Source: Periplaneta americana (taxonomy: Eukaryota > Arthropoda > Insecta > Blattodea > Blattidae). Taken from it: DNA of 64,000 bases. Within the stretch, counting starts at the first letter, position 1; the number at the start of each line of letters is the position of its first letter. A program made the position numbers and the translations under genes. The notes below the pieces were generated by a model. The model was not told the origin of the DNA and did not search any database. It saw only the letters and a list, made by a program, of their open reading frames with translations. Of the stretch, positions 46,301 to 57,481 are shown piece by piece. The stretch covers positions 172,732,244-172,796,243 of the forward strand of contig NC_091128.1 in the NCBI RefSeq assembly GCF_040183065.1, given 5' to 3'.

Positions 46301-46899
46301 TGAAGCCACTTCCTCCCCTAGAGCTGCCAGTCTCTTCTCGGATGCTTTGCGCGTTAGTTTTACCCCTCCCCCTGGCCGTGAATCCAGAGTTTCCAGGTGC
46401 TGCAAAATTTGCAGCAGTTTGTCAGTAGCGCGCAGTTTTAAATACATTTTCTTTAATGTTGTGAGTATAACAAGTGCAACAATGTTTAATTCTGTGCATT
46501 ATTTACAGTCTACTCAGTTCAGTACCTTAACAATTCAGGAGAAATGTGAAATTAAGTGCCCATCAGTTGAATCTCATAATGGAAAGAGCCGCTAAACAAA
46601 ATACAAAAGCTCTCATATTTTTTGATAATTTATCCAGTATCCCTGCTTTCTTCTCTCGATCTGTATTAGATTAATGTGTTTCAAAGACAATTCCATCAGC
46701 TGGGGCAACAAGATGGATTTAAAATAAGAACAGTAAATGTTGTTCATGAGAAGGAGCCATTGCTAGAATGTCTTCAAACCATAATGGAATCTGAAACATC
46801 TGACATCACAATAAATGAGGCAAGCGCCCTGGTGCGTATTCTTGAATATCCTGAATTCAATTTCTGGCTCAGTTATTTTTTTCATTTCTTGCTGTATCA

Positions 46900-46954
<55 letters not shown>

Positions 46955-49900
46955 CAACCAACTACAACATCGCCAGTTAGATATTTTTTTTTAGTTGGTT
47001 ATTTAACGACGCTGTATCAACTACGAGGTTATTTAGCGTCGATGAGATTGGTGATAGCGAGATGGTATTTGGCGAGATGGGGCCGAGGATTCGCCATAGA
47101 TTACCTGGCATTCACCTTACGGTTGGGGAAAACCTCGGAAAAACCCAACCAGGTAATCAGCCCAAGTGGGGATCGAACCCACGCCCGAGCGTAACTTCAG
47201 ACCAGCAGGCAAGCGCCTTAACCGAATGAGCCACGCCGGTAGCTTTGTTAGATATTCCTAAGGTTCAAATCTGCATATAAAAAATTAAATTATGGTTTAT
47301 TTAACGACACTCGCAACTGCAGGGATTATATCAGCGTCGCCGGTGTGTCGGAATTTTGTCCGCAGGATTCTTTTAAATGCCAGTAAATCTACTGACATGA
47401 GCCTGTCTCATTTAAACACAAGTTAGAAGATAAGGCGCATGGAACTAATCTTTAAATAAAGTAAGTTGCTTGGTTTATTTTTGTATGCAGCCCCCCCCCC
47501 CCCTTAATTCAATACCCACGAGCCGCCACTGTTTAAACTACATATTCGTGTATTTTTATAATCAATTTGTGGTACAGTAGTGGTTTTCATGTGCGATAAT
47601 GGGTCTGGCAATGATAACTATACAGAGGCAGCAAGTGTGATGTTGCTAAATATTTATTCTGTATGTACAGATGTGTTCTGAATTCATTTATATTACGTAG
47701 ATTATAAGTATATTTAAAAAATTGATTAGGCCCAACCTCCTCCTTATATGTTAATGGCATGTCCGACTTTACCAGAAAAATTACACTGATTCACAAAAAA
47801 GACTGTCAACAGCTGAAAATATTTTCTACACATGTGAAACTTATATGTAATATCACTGAAATTCTCTGATTACAAATATGTACAACAGTTTTTCCTAACT
47901 TAACCTGAATTCTTGTTATAACTTTGGTTTTAGCTCAGTTTTAAAGACAACTCAAAATTTGCTACTGTTCTATAAATGCTCTTTCTCACAAAGAAACGTC
48001 GAAGGTGCAACCAGGAAGCATACAGGATCAGGGGCGTATTTTGCGGACTACCGGGGCTACCAGCGGTAGCCCAAGGAAATTACAAAAGAAAAAGTTTATA
48101 ATATAACATAATGTAATAATTTTGTATTACCGTATTAGTTTTACCACAGTAATTAAAATTAAAGTAATTGTTAGATTTATATGTGCTCTCTGCTCTCGAA
48201 AAGAAACAAGTTGTCAAGGCGGCATCACTGGAGAAACCGCTGCCGCGAAGGGTAGCCTGTGACCGTTCTGCTCACGTCGCACAACTCCCCGTCCCCCCGC
48301 TCCCTCCTGTTTCCACGTGCACTGTAGGTGGGTGAGTTGCCGCTCTCGTGATCGGTTTCTTGGAAGGGCCGAAGCAACAATATGCTTAGTAAGCTAGCTC
48401 ATTAATGTGATTGTGTTCTTGCAGTACAGTATTTTAAATTTGTGATTTGTTCGAGTGTCTAAGAGTTATATTAATTGTGAATTATTAAGTTTTTAATTTC
48501 CCAATTAAGTGATATTGTGAAAAATATGGCAGAACAAGTTTCTGGAGAGGTTTGTGTTGAAAATGACTGTGTAATAGAAGGTTTATTAAAAGTGCCTTTT
48601 AACCGTCGTACATACAACGAGAAAGTTGAAATTGTGAAAATGGAAAGACCAACTCCTGAGTTAAATTTGTCCATGGACGTAAAAGAAAAACAGCGTGAGT
48701 ACACACGCCATTTCACTTCAACATCTTATGGTAAGTGGAATTGGTTGTGTGGTAGTTCTAAACTGTCTAAACTATTTTGCTGGCCATGTTTGTTATTTAG
48801 CCGCGAAACTAATGTGTGGTCAAAAGAGGGGTTTTCTAATATGAACTCCCTTCGAACGGCAGTCCTAAAACACGACAAATCAAAAGCTCATATTTATAGT
48901 AGCATGAACTTTGCAAACTTTGGGAAGACAAGAATTGATTTACAGCTAGATAAGCAAAAAGTTTCTACACATCAACCAACACAATGCTCTTGTGAAAAAA
49001 AATCGGGAGATTTTACTGCATCTTATTAACGCAGCCTGCTTTCTAGGAAAACAAGAATTGGCTTTTCGGGTTCATAATGAGAGTGTGGAATCAGACAATA
49101 GAGGAAATTATATTGAATATTTAAGTTCCTTAAGTGAATTTGACCATTTACTGGCCAATCATCTTGACAGTTCAACAGTATTCCGTGGTACTTCTCCCGC
49201 AATTCAGAATGACTTAATATTTGCTATAAGTGGGGTTATGATAAAGAACATAAAATCTGAAATAGAAGAAGCACCTTTTGTGGCCATTGTTGTTGATGAA
49301 ACAAGTGACTGCTCTAATCAGAGTCAATTGTCCACTGTTTTAAGATACGTCGACAGTACTGCCAATGTTCAAGAACGGTTTATAGGATTCACAAATGTCA
49401 GTTCGGGCAAAACTGCTGCTGCTTGGTTTCAGCATGTGGAAGGTGTTATAGCAGAATACAATGTCGGCAGTAAGTTAATTGCACAGACATACGATGGTGC
49501 TTCAGTTATGGCGGGAAATATTAATGGCTTAAAAACAAAAGTTCAAGAAAAGTATACTCAAGCACTATTTGTCCATTGTTACAGCCATGTTCTCAATTTA
49601 GTTTTGCAACAAGCTACTTTATCCATTCCAGAATGCCGCATTTTTTTCAAAATACTGTCGGGTTTAGCTGCATTTTTCTCATCATCTCCTAAAAGATCAG
49701 AAAAACTCAAGGAATTTATGAAAAAGAAACTCCCAAAAGTAGCACCAACTAGATGGAATTTTACATCTCGGCTTGTAAATACAGTAAAGGAATACAGAGA
49801 ACAACTGACTGCTTTCTTTGAAAATATCATTTGTAATGACTCTGAAGAAAACTGGGATGATGATGTAATTGTGCAGTCTCAAGGATATTTGTATTTTTTC

Positions 49901-52482
49901 ACACAGTTTCAGAATATATTTCTTCTTGAAGTCTATGCTAGAGTGTTCGCACATACAGATGTGCTCTACAATATTCTTCAGACAAAAAGTCTAGACATAG
50001 CATACTGCTTGCAAGAGGTATCAAAGTTAAAACATACTATATCCGAGTTCAGACGTAGTGGGTTTCCGTCCATATAGAGTAATATGGAAAATGAAAATTC
50101 TTTAGCCAATACAATGGAACCACCATTAAAGCGAAGAAAAGGAGATGATGAATTGAAATACAGGCAGCTGTACTACAGCATACTAGATCATATGCACATG
50201 GAAATTACTGACAGATTTTCTGATTATGGAAAGCTTCAGTTCACACATCTTCTAGATTCTCAAAAATTTTCTGCTTATAGAGAAAACTTCCCGAATGAGG
50301 CACTAAACAAATTATTTCAGTCCTATAACAGTCACTTTGATCAAGTACGTTTGAAAAATGAATTAAGTGTAATATATTCAGCAGAAGTCTTTGATTTTTC
50401 GAACAAACCTATCCATGAAATATTATCTGCCATATATGAAAACCAGCTGAACCAAGTTATTCCTGAAGTCCTTAAATTGGCAACATTAATTGTGACAATA
50501 CCAGCTATGTCAGCATCGGTAGAAAGAACATTTTCTGCGTTGAAGAGAATAAAATCCTACTGTAGATCAACTCATACACAAGAACGTTTATCCGGCTTGG
50601 CACTGATGTCCATTGAAAAGTCATTTCTACAGAAACTTCGCAAGCGGCCCAACTGTAATTTCAATGACGAAGTCATCAAAGTATTTTCGTCCCAATCAAG
50701 ACGTCTGGAATTCACATATAAATAGGTAAGGAATTTTATTATAGGGTTTTAAAAATATATTTTGTGTAAAAATAGGGTCAGTGGTAGCCCAGACCCTTAA
50801 ACCAGTATATGCCACTGTACAGGATCAATGACAAAGATGTGCCCAATCAGATAATGTAATTAGAATAAGTTCCCTGTACAAACTTTAATGAGCAGTATGT
50901 AGCAATCAAAGCAAAGATGACAGTAATGTCCAACTTTTTTTTTGACTATCCCGCTTCACCCCATTTTACTGTATTAAACATAGCATATCCTGTATTTCGA
51001 TATCATATTTGAAGCTCTGATATTTAAACTATTTTGGATAGAGATGTTCAATTTTTCGATAATTTTGGTACCATTTGCATTCAAATTTTTATGGAAAGTT
51101 GTGTTAACGTATCCTCTGTCCTCAGAGGGTATCAGTCTGATTAACAGCAATGGATACTAAATAAAATTAATGACTGTAAAAGCCCATTCACAATGAAAAT
51201 TAAACATAAACATAACGTAAGCATAAAACCTTGTGTCCATGTTATTTAATGAAAGCATTCACAATGAATTACATAAGCATAAACTTAATCTTAATCATAA
51301 GACGTTAACATGAAAGTTTGCAAACTCCAAACTTTCATGCTCATGTTTATGCGATTTGGAAACAGTACACAAGCGGAAAGCGTGTTTTCACTTTTTGTTT
51401 AACATCTCATGGGCTTTGCCTGCAGGCAATATTTTGATCTATTGGCCGTGATGATAGCTAGGCGCGCAACATGGAATCATATGACGAAAAGTTGATTATT
51501 TTACATCTCCGTTTCTTTGATTTCAAGTATTGAAAGCCATATACTGATGCCATTGTAGTTATTAGAAACATAAATGGAATAGCTACATCGTCAGTTATTG
51601 TGCAATTCTCCATTTTTATGTAATAGATTCTGTAGTTTTGTTGATTCGGTATGTTTGTTTCCACACACGTGTTATGTTTACGTTATGTTTAATTTTCATT
51701 GTGAATGGGCCTTGGCTACTTAAGTTTGTGGCATATGTTTATGTGCTTATGTTAATGTTTACGTTATGTTTAATTTTCATTGTGAATGAGCCTTAAAGCA
51801 GGCAATACAAACCTTCAGAAAGCTGTATCATTTTACTATAGATCTCAGGTTTTAATTTATCTTCTTCCCACATTTTCTTCATTATATCTAATCTTCTTCT
51901 AATTTCAGATTCATTCTTCTGAAAACACATCAGCATTTTAAGTATAAGAAAAATTAAGGAAGTAAGATCAAACACTAACATATTGGAACAGATACTAAGG
52001 AACCAATGCACATTGAATTTTCATTAGCACACTTCATTCTTGCTCCCTATTCTGTCCTTTGCTACTATTTTAATATGGTATAATGGAGTAAAATCCCTCG
52101 TAACCAGCAATACCAAAACAATGGCATTTTTGGCTGAGCCAAGAAAAAATGTTAATCTTCCACATTGTTACAATCTGGGCTGTTACTTTTGCCACATTAG
52201 GAAGTTCGCGCGAACTTCTATTCTCAGTGAATATTTGAACCTGAAATTAGTTAGCCTATTATTTGTGTTGGGTGATGTGTTTCAATAAAGGAAATTTACA
52301 CAGTTTTTATGTTTATTTAATTATGTTTGGGCCGTCAGTGTTACCACATTAGGAGGTTCACACGAACTTTCATTTTCAGTGAATATTGAAACTTAAAAGT
52401 AGTATATTATGTGTGTTGTGTGATGTGACGGGGGTTATGTGGTTCACTTTGTTTAAAGTTTTACCGAAAGAAATTTTTTATT

Positions 52483-52532
<50 letters not shown>

Positions 52533-55500
52533 ATATCCCAGTAAATACAGTTATCTCTGACCATATAGTAGGCCTACATAAATTCAAAATTTAAATATTA
52601 ATCTGCAATCAGTTTACACAGACTATGAAATTTTCCTGAGCCTCGTGTCATCTACTATGTATTTTTTTTTATAGGAATTAGAAAGTAGAGATTGGAAAGA
52701 TTGATGGCGGCAAGAGCATGTGAAATGTTAAAATAAGAAAAGTGAACGTCGATGAAGCATTGTGAATGTGATTATTCTTATTCTGGAGTAAACAGAATAT
52801 AAAAATGAACGTTAAGCGGAGTTTTTAACTTTGAGAAGTGACATAAGAGAGCTATAGAGATGAAGTTTGGGAGGGGTAGCAATATTTAAGGGAAATGGTA
52901 GTGTGACTGAAAAATTTACTGTAACTGTGTTGAATTAATTTAATAGCAGTATCAGTATCAATATTAGTTTATTATGATAAGGGCATAAGTGCTTTACTTG
53001 TAGGCTAAACTTTCAGAAGATTAATATAATTAGAGGGAAAATGTAAATAGTATGGTGCGATCTAAATACAGAAATGTGAAGGCAGGCACACCATAACTTT
53101 TATTGCGGTTGTTAACATTAAAATACTAATACTATACTATATGTATGTCTATTTTCTTTTGAAATGGTAGCCTACAGCACTCTTCCAACTTCTACTTACT
53201 AAAAAGAGTTACCTTCACATTATCTGCAGCATCTTTGAGAATTTTTTCAAAAGCTTCTGTCACTCTTTGAAGGGCCTCTTCTTTTTGGAAGCCCAAACTA
53301 CTTTCTTCAACTGTTTCTGCAGTTGTATTGCTCACTTCAGTAGTTTTGCTTGCTACAGTTGGAAGATTCGATATACTGGCTGGAGTAGACAATGGAGGAA
53401 GTACACTTGTTGATGGAGGCACATTTGAGGGTGACTGCGAGCTCAGAGGAAATGCCACTCTTTTATTGAGCAGCCCTCGTTTCGGAGTCTTTGATTGTGA
53501 AACAGAATCGTAAGAAAACAATGGAGGATCGTTCCATCCCGGGTCGTGATGTGTTACTAAAATTAAATATAGGTATAAACATTATTCAGAAGTAACAAAG
53601 AAGATCGCAATAAAATTACGTCCATGCTGTTTTTACAGGCTATGTTGTATAGCTCGATCTACGATCATCAGCTCAGAATTTGTTGCAAACATCTATCATT
53701 TATAATGTATGAACTTAAGAATAATTAATCACTGTCATTAAACGAGCTACGAATACACTGTAAACAATTTATGCATAATGTAAGTACAATGTTAAATAAA
53801 ACTGTCTATGTATCTTTCAATCAATATCCAACTGACCAGATTCACATAGTTCTTAGTAATACCATAATTAAGGAAGTAGAATGCTCTAAATTTTTAGGTA
53901 TATGGATAGATTCCAGTCTAACATGGGAAAAGCATATACAACATCTAACTGAGAAGCTGAGTCGCTTATGTTATGCTTTTCGAGTCCTTGCGAAGATATC
54001 ATCCATAGAACTTTTAATATCAGTCTATTTTGGATATGTTCATTCAATACTATCATATGGCATTATTACTTGGGGATCTTCACCAAAAGTGACACAAGTC
54101 CTCAAATTGCAGAAAAGAATACTCAAAATCATTAAAAATGTTCCTATTCGGACTGAAAGTATAAAAATTTTCAGAGAACTAAAAATCTTACCTGTACCCT
54201 GCATATATATTTTAGAAACAGTGTGCTTTATTCATCAAAACATAGATTCCTTTAAAACAAATTCAACATATCATGAGTATAACACCAGAACATCCCAAAA
54301 CATACATCTGAATTACCACAGGCTTACCAGAAGTCTTAACAGCATATCACATAGAGGCAGCAATTTATATAATAAACTTCCACAGAAAATCAAAGAACTT
54401 AACATAAGAAAATTCAAAAAAGAGGTAAAGAACATTTTATTGACACATATGCCATTTTGCACAAATGAATATCTAAATTTAAAATTTTAGAATTTAACGT
54501 TTCTTGATACTGCCCTTGACCATTTATGTTTCAGGTAACTCACAGTTGAAGAAAAGACAGGGAAAAGCAAAAAGAGAAGATACTAGATAGGACAGTGGAG
54601 ACTGAAGATCAAGCTTGTCCTATAATATTAAATTGTTAAATTTATTTAGAATTAAGTCTAATTTTGTATTATATTGTATGTTATGTCATTTTTCTTGTGT
54701 ACTGACGACGCCATGAATGCTTGTAATTCTATTCGGCTAATATAGATCTAATCTAATCTAATCTAATCTAATCTAATCTAATCTAATCTAATCTAATCTA
54801 ATCTAATATGACCAAATTATCCAGAGGCTGTATTAGATAGGCCTAGAGATCAAGCATAAAATAACTGGGCAATCTTACGTTTTGGAGATGTGAATAATTG
54901 GGAGACATTTTGGCTAAATAGCGCTGAGATAGTTCCCTTCGTAGTTTAGACTTTTGTTATGCGTTGCATATACGATCAATTGCACTTCCAAAAAAAAAAA
55001 AAAATCCCTTGCAAATTCAACCATTTCCACTTTCAAAATCACCGGAACTACCTCAGCGCTAGTTATATTTGTAGGCCTAGAGGGTGAATTTCTTGAGAGA
55101 TATTTTAATACACACAAAATCACCTTGAAACATGAGAAACCACTCAGAAAAGTAACGAAACAAATAATGGATAAATTGGGGTACCTATACCGAAATCAAT
55201 TTTTTTTTGTTCCCTTCTCGAGTCTTATATGTAATGCTCCTGTGAACTTATACGATGTTAACATTGTGAAACTATAATCCCATCCCACATAGTGCAGACA
55301 GAACAAAACTGTCACACACACCTCTGCCTGTCACTTCGCTAATCCTAATCATAATTTTATATTTCTAATTAATTTGCAACGTATTATGGCAATCTTGTAT
55401 GTATTAAAAGTCTGCCAGAATTTATACTCCTAAAACGTAAGATTATCATAGGTTGTTTTTATTTTGAGACACCTTAGATTTGGAATTGACATCTAAAGCC

Positions 55501-55633
55501 ATAAAGTGCGGAAATTAATTTCCGTAATAGTTGAATGTAAACAGTGTGGAGTTCATACATAATTTTCTATTATCACCTTTTGTCTTCATTTCGTCATCTC
55601 CTTCGTCCATATGTTTCACATCCATTTCAAAAA
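43172..55633 (-). CDS. SRA1: SRA1 gene, four coding exons (steroid receptor RNA activator protein)
   Basis: Four coding pieces on the minus strand (55625-55577, 53556-53213, 51918-51813, 43341-43172) sum to 669 nt, giving 222 codons and a stop. Every junction is GT/AG and the phases agree (1, 0, 1). The product has the family's conserved N-terminal PGWNDPPLFSY, then KRGLLNKRVAFP, a Pro/Ser/Thr-rich linker, and the helical C-terminal domain with ESEIRRRLDIMKKMW, IHVGLMVDHVS and SPWMVGVRHLI. Human SRA1 has GWNDPPQFSY, LLTKRVAAP, DDISRRLALLQEQW, IHRSLMVDHV and SQWMVGVKRLI at matching places and is about the same length (236). In mammals the locus makes both a coactivator RNA and this protein. 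The N-terminal exon is the least certain part, because an acceptor just upstream allows a further exon. Introns are 2.0, 1.3 and 8.5 kb. Confidence 0.92.
43371..43620 (-). mobile_element. tRNA-derived SINE, family C
   Basis: On the minus strand a tRNA-like B box (GGTTCGATTCACG type) is followed by CCTGGTTAGGTTTTTTCCGA and the 3' end GACACTAAATAACC ... GTGTCGTTAAATAATC with an A-rich tail. The head is truncated at about 43620. It lies 30 bp inside SRA1 intron 3, next to the acceptor of exon 4. Confidence 0.85.
43830..44110 (-). mobile_element. SINE family C-related element
   Basis: GGGGGAAACCTCGGAAAAAC and CCAACCAGGTAATCAG match the family C core, and a second core-like block (GGGGAAAACCTCGGAAGAAA) occurs at about 44010, so two related pieces may be fused. 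The tRNA-like end is near 44040-44105. A long T-rich tract (43790-43830) marks the tail. Confidence 0.65.
44420..45010 (-). mobile_element. LINE 3' end
   Basis: On the minus strand the frame ARNWNSLPSDIRG with FRSKLHKFLLNR and a stop is the usual C-terminal end of a jockey/CR1-like polyprotein. A long 3' UTR ends with GTGGAAGAGAAGGCCTTATG and an (ATT)n tail at about 44425-44443. It lies in SRA1 intron 3. Confidence 0.7.
45429..45694. mobile_element. Inverted-dimer tRNA-like SINE (family D), copy 2
   Basis: The layout matches the copy at 24161: a minus-strand tRNA-like arm, a short spacer, a plus-strand arm (GTGGTAGAGCGTTGGTATG through GGCCCCGGAAC) and a right-hand tail (CTTTACAGGGAGTTATACC). 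Duplications CAAAGACAGTTTA and CAAAGACAATTTA lie at 45416-45428 and 45695-45707. Both copies begin at the same AATAATTT point. In this copy the left arm is the complete one and part of the right arm head is replaced by other sequence. Confidence 0.85.
46148..47531 (+). mobile_element. hAT family 1, copy 2, carrying a later SINE
   Basis: Same ends as the copy at 17857 and perfect 8-bp duplications TTTAAACT at 46140-46147 and 47532-47539. The transposase remnant (46676-46900) has one codon fewer in the HEKEPLLEC part and the same EFNFWLSYFFH text. An (AT)n run at 46904-46950 replaces a short TATATAT in copy 1. A SINE C at 46986-47246 is present here but absent from copy 1. It lies in SRA1 intron 3. 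Confidence 0.94.
46986..47246 (-). mobile_element. tRNA-derived SINE, family C (full length)
   Basis: A complete family C copy with tRNA-like head (B box GGTTCGATCCCC; GCGCCTTAACCGAATGAG is its reversed A-box side), core and 3' end GACGCTAAATAACC ... AGCGTCGTTAAATAACC. Duplications GTTAGATATT lie at 46976-46985 and 47247-47256. The empty site GTTAGATGTT is preserved in the hAT copy at about 18736. Confidence 0.95.
48029..50817 (+). mobile_element. Nearly complete ZMYM1-like hAT transposon
   Basis: The element is 2789 bp with ends CAGGGGCGTATTTTG and CCAGTATATGCCACTG. Perfect 8-bp duplications TACAGGAT lie at 48021-48028 and 50818-50825. Subterminal GGCTACC/GGTAGCC motifs recur at both ends, where transposase might bind. 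Almost the whole length is one transposase gene with a 5' leader of about 490 bp. It sits in SRA1 intron 3 with its coding strand opposite to SRA1. The perfect duplications and few lesions suggest that it is young. Confidence 0.95.
48517..50725 (+). pseudogene. hAT transposase, ZMYM1/DUF4371 type, two lesions
   Basis: The protein of about 735 codons shows, in order, a TTF-type zinc-finger region (KWNWLCGSSKLSKLFCWPC, LFSRETNVW), the DUF4371/catalytic region (NREILLHLINAACFLGKQEL; first Asp in AIVVDETSDCS; second Asp in TYDGASVMAG; PTRWNF after the insertion domain) and the hAT dimerisation domain (ASVERTFSALKRIKSY with the catalytic Glu, then SGLALMSIEKSF). A one-base length difference at about 48955-48990 shifts the frame, and a TAG at 50075-50077 interrupts it, with an ATG at 50084 just after. 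Otherwise it is full length and open. ZMYM1-like hATs of animals have the same order of parts. Confidence 0.93.
51186..51796. mobile_element. Inverted-repeat element ending beside an SRA1 splice donor
   Basis: GCCCATTCACAATGAAAATT with AAACATAA on the left is mirrored by TTATGTTTAATTTTCATTGTG and GAATG on the right. The right arm is duplicated (51671-51713 and 51752-51795). No coding sequence. The right end is about 10 bp from the GT of the SRA1 exon 3 donor (51807-51812). The target duplication is unclear. Confidence 0.72.
51813..51918 (-). CDS. SRA1: SRA1 coding exon 3
   Basis: Acceptor TGTTTTCAG lies before 51918 and donor GTTTGT after 51813. The 106 nt encode 35 residues (KNESEIRRRLDIMKKMWEE, DKLKPEIYSKMIQLSE) plus one base of the next codon. 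These match the first helices of the SRA1 C-terminal domain. The donor is a weak one (GTTTGT instead of GTRAGT). Confidence 0.93.
52190..52531. repeat. Diverged tandem duplication of ~152 bp, then (TA)n
   Basis: CCACATTAGGAAGTTCGCGC at 52191 and CCACATTAGGAGGTTCACAC at about 52343 start two similar blocks that both end GTGATGTG. GAAGTTCGCGCGAACTTC is a perfect palindrome in the first block. A TA run follows at 52483-52531. All lies in SRA1 intron 2. Confidence 0.75.
53213..53556 (-). CDS. SRA1: SRA1 coding exon 2
   Basis: Acceptor TTAATTTTAG lies before 53556 and donor GTAACT after 53213. After two bases completing a Val codon it encodes THHDPGWNDPPLFSYD, KRGLLNKRVAFP, a Ser/Pro/Thr-rich linker of about 50 residues and ALQRVTEAFEKILKDAADN. 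GWNDPP is the hallmark of the family, and the linker is low-complexity as in vertebrates. Confidence 0.94.
53771..54806 (+). mobile_element. 5'-truncated LINE with (TCTAA)n end
   Basis: An open frame of 239 codons (53771-54490) gives the region after the RT catalytic site: CSKFLGIWIDSSLTWEKHI, SYGIITWGSSPKVTQVLKLQ, ILPVPCIYILETVCFI and RSLNSISHRGSNLYNKLP, as in jockey/CR1-like elements. The frame has no lesion to its stop. The 3' UTR ends in about ten TCTAA units (54750-54806), which serve as the tail. It lies in SRA1 intron 1 on the opposite strand. Confidence 0.85.
55577..55633 (-). CDS. SRA1: SRA1 first coding exon (proposed)
   Basis: ATG at 55625 opens 16 codons (MDVKHMDEGDDEMKTK) plus one base, followed by GTGATA as donor. 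The leftover G joins TA of exon 2 to give Val, so the phase fits. Acceptor ATTTCAG lies 8 nt before the ATG, so a non-coding or short coding exon probably lies further upstream. Vertebrate SRA1 has a similarly short acidic lead before GWNDPP, but the sequence is not conserved, so this exon rests on phase and signals. Confidence 0.62.
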
Positions 55634-57285
55634 CTGAAATTAAAAATATACTGAGTTTTCACATCAATTAACATGACACATTCTGATCATCTCAGCATCT
55701 CGAGAAAGCCTTAGCAGACGTCGCACAACAGGGCTACCACATGATTTCGGTCGAAATTATATTATGTTCTGTACAAAATTGTCAGCATTTCTATTAAAAT
55801 TACATAAAAATGGAAATTGTTGGCGATTATATCGAAATTATGACAACCCGAGGTACTCAGTTTAAGAGAACAGAGGTTTAATTTATTTTCATAATACACA
55901 TCATATTTTATTATTCTGTCTATTTATCTAGTTGTCTACTGTAAGGCATTTGCAAGGTTCCAGATCATTTGGCAGTGAAACATTTTAATGTTCAAGAGAA
56001 AGTATTAATTATATGGTTTATTTTCCATGTACACTTATCACTGCCCACTATTAAAGCTATACAGATAATTTGTTTGTGACTGTGTTGGAAAAGATTATTT
56101 AGTAGTTGGCAGGTACTGGCAGTAGCATCCTCAAGCAGAAGTGTATAACAGCGACTGTGCTCGTTGGTGCAAAAGCCCGCAGAAGTTTGTATGTAATTAT
56201 CGATTGTTATTGATTTTTGTAGGATCGACTTGTAAAGGTTAGGGATTTGCTTATTGAGAAGGGGTTAACTGTGTATGGTCTTAACTTTTCTTAACTTTAA
56301 TAGTACATTTATTTATTTTGCACCACTTAATTTGAAAGTGGTCATTCTCGGAAAAATGCTTCATAATGTCTGTTTAATTCTGTTACATGTTATGTATTGT
56401 TTATGATGTAAGGTAAGTGTATTTTGAGGGCCGTAATAGAATGGGTATAGTTTAATATTCTTGAAAAACAAGGGAGATTTTTCGAATGTCATTAAAAAGG
56501 AAGACTGATAATCGACGGAATTTAAAATGTTTTCTCTGAAGAATGTTGTATGTTTACGTTAGTAACTATTATTGCATACTATATTAACTGTAGAACGAAA
56601 GAGCATGACGCGTGGCTCTGTAATTAATGCATTTCTAGCCTCTAGTAGTAATGTCACTTAAAATTTTTTTCTTTTTCCCGCGTAGCACGAAATTCATAAC
56701 CTATAATTTATATGTATTGTATTATACTGCATGCTTATATAAAAATTAATACGTTAGTTTCAAGTTTTTTGGAATCAATGCTTGGTGAAAGGATAACAAA
56801 TCCACACAGTTCTATTGTGAGCTATTTCACATGCATTGCATTCGCATTTTAGACAAATCAGAAATGCATACTGCCTTCGAGAATTTGAGGGTTCAAGCAA
56901 TGACAAAATAACAAAACGAATAAATTCCGAAAGAAATATTTTAACTTGTGAGTAACAATTTCACTTCCATCATTTGCTTGTGACAGGACATTACACTGTC
57001 AACAAGATACTTATACATTCTGAATAGTGTAACGTTTGTATTAATTATGTTTAAAAATGTAAAGTAAAATCCTCCTACCCTCTTTTTGTGTGAGAAATCT
57101 GGCAAGTTTACTTGGATAGAGATCTTTCTCCACTATAAATCTCTCAGAATTTGGTAGGATTAATTCAAAATGACTTTAATGACAAACTGTAAATTTACTG
57201 TAGCTACATGTATATGTAGCAAGCATCTCTAAAAAATACATAGTCTTACCAAAATCATTACCGGTAACTGATGGATTAATTTCAG
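55634..57285. promoter_or_regulatory. Divergent intergenic region of SRA1 and C2CD5
   Basis: The only gap between two host genes transcribed away from each other, so both promoters and 5' UTR exons should lie here. A GTAAGT donor after AAG at 56412 is a candidate end for a C2CD5 leader exon, because the C2CD5 start exon has its own acceptor at 57277-57285. No TATA box stands out. Moderate GC near 56100-56180 is the best promoter candidate. No repeat was recognised in this region, unlike its flanks. Confidence 0.5.
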
Positions 57286-57481
57286 TTGATGTTTTACCAT
57301 CACAATGCCCGGGAAGGTGAAGGTGAAGATTTTGGCAGGGAGAAATTTGCCTGTCATGGACCGTTCCAGTGACACCACAGATGCTTATGTCGAGATCAAG
57401 CTGGGCAACACTACGCATAAGACTGATGTTTGTAGGAAGTCTCTCAACCCACAGTGGAACTCAGAGTGGTATAGATATGAG
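57286..57481 (+). CDS. C2CD5: C2CD5 exon with start codon
   Basis: Acceptor TTAATTTCAG at 57276-57285, a 19-nt leader, ATG at 57305 and 59 codons ending WNSEWYRYE, then donor GTGAGG in phase 0. The E|V boundary coincides with the human protein break between KFE and VDD in the alignment. The start is fixed by the conserved MPGK. Confidence 0.97.

Noticed and set aside
54750-54806. Interstitial telomere-like repeat
   Set aside because: The unit is TCTAA, not the insect TTAGG/CCTAA, and it forms the 3' tail of a LINE.
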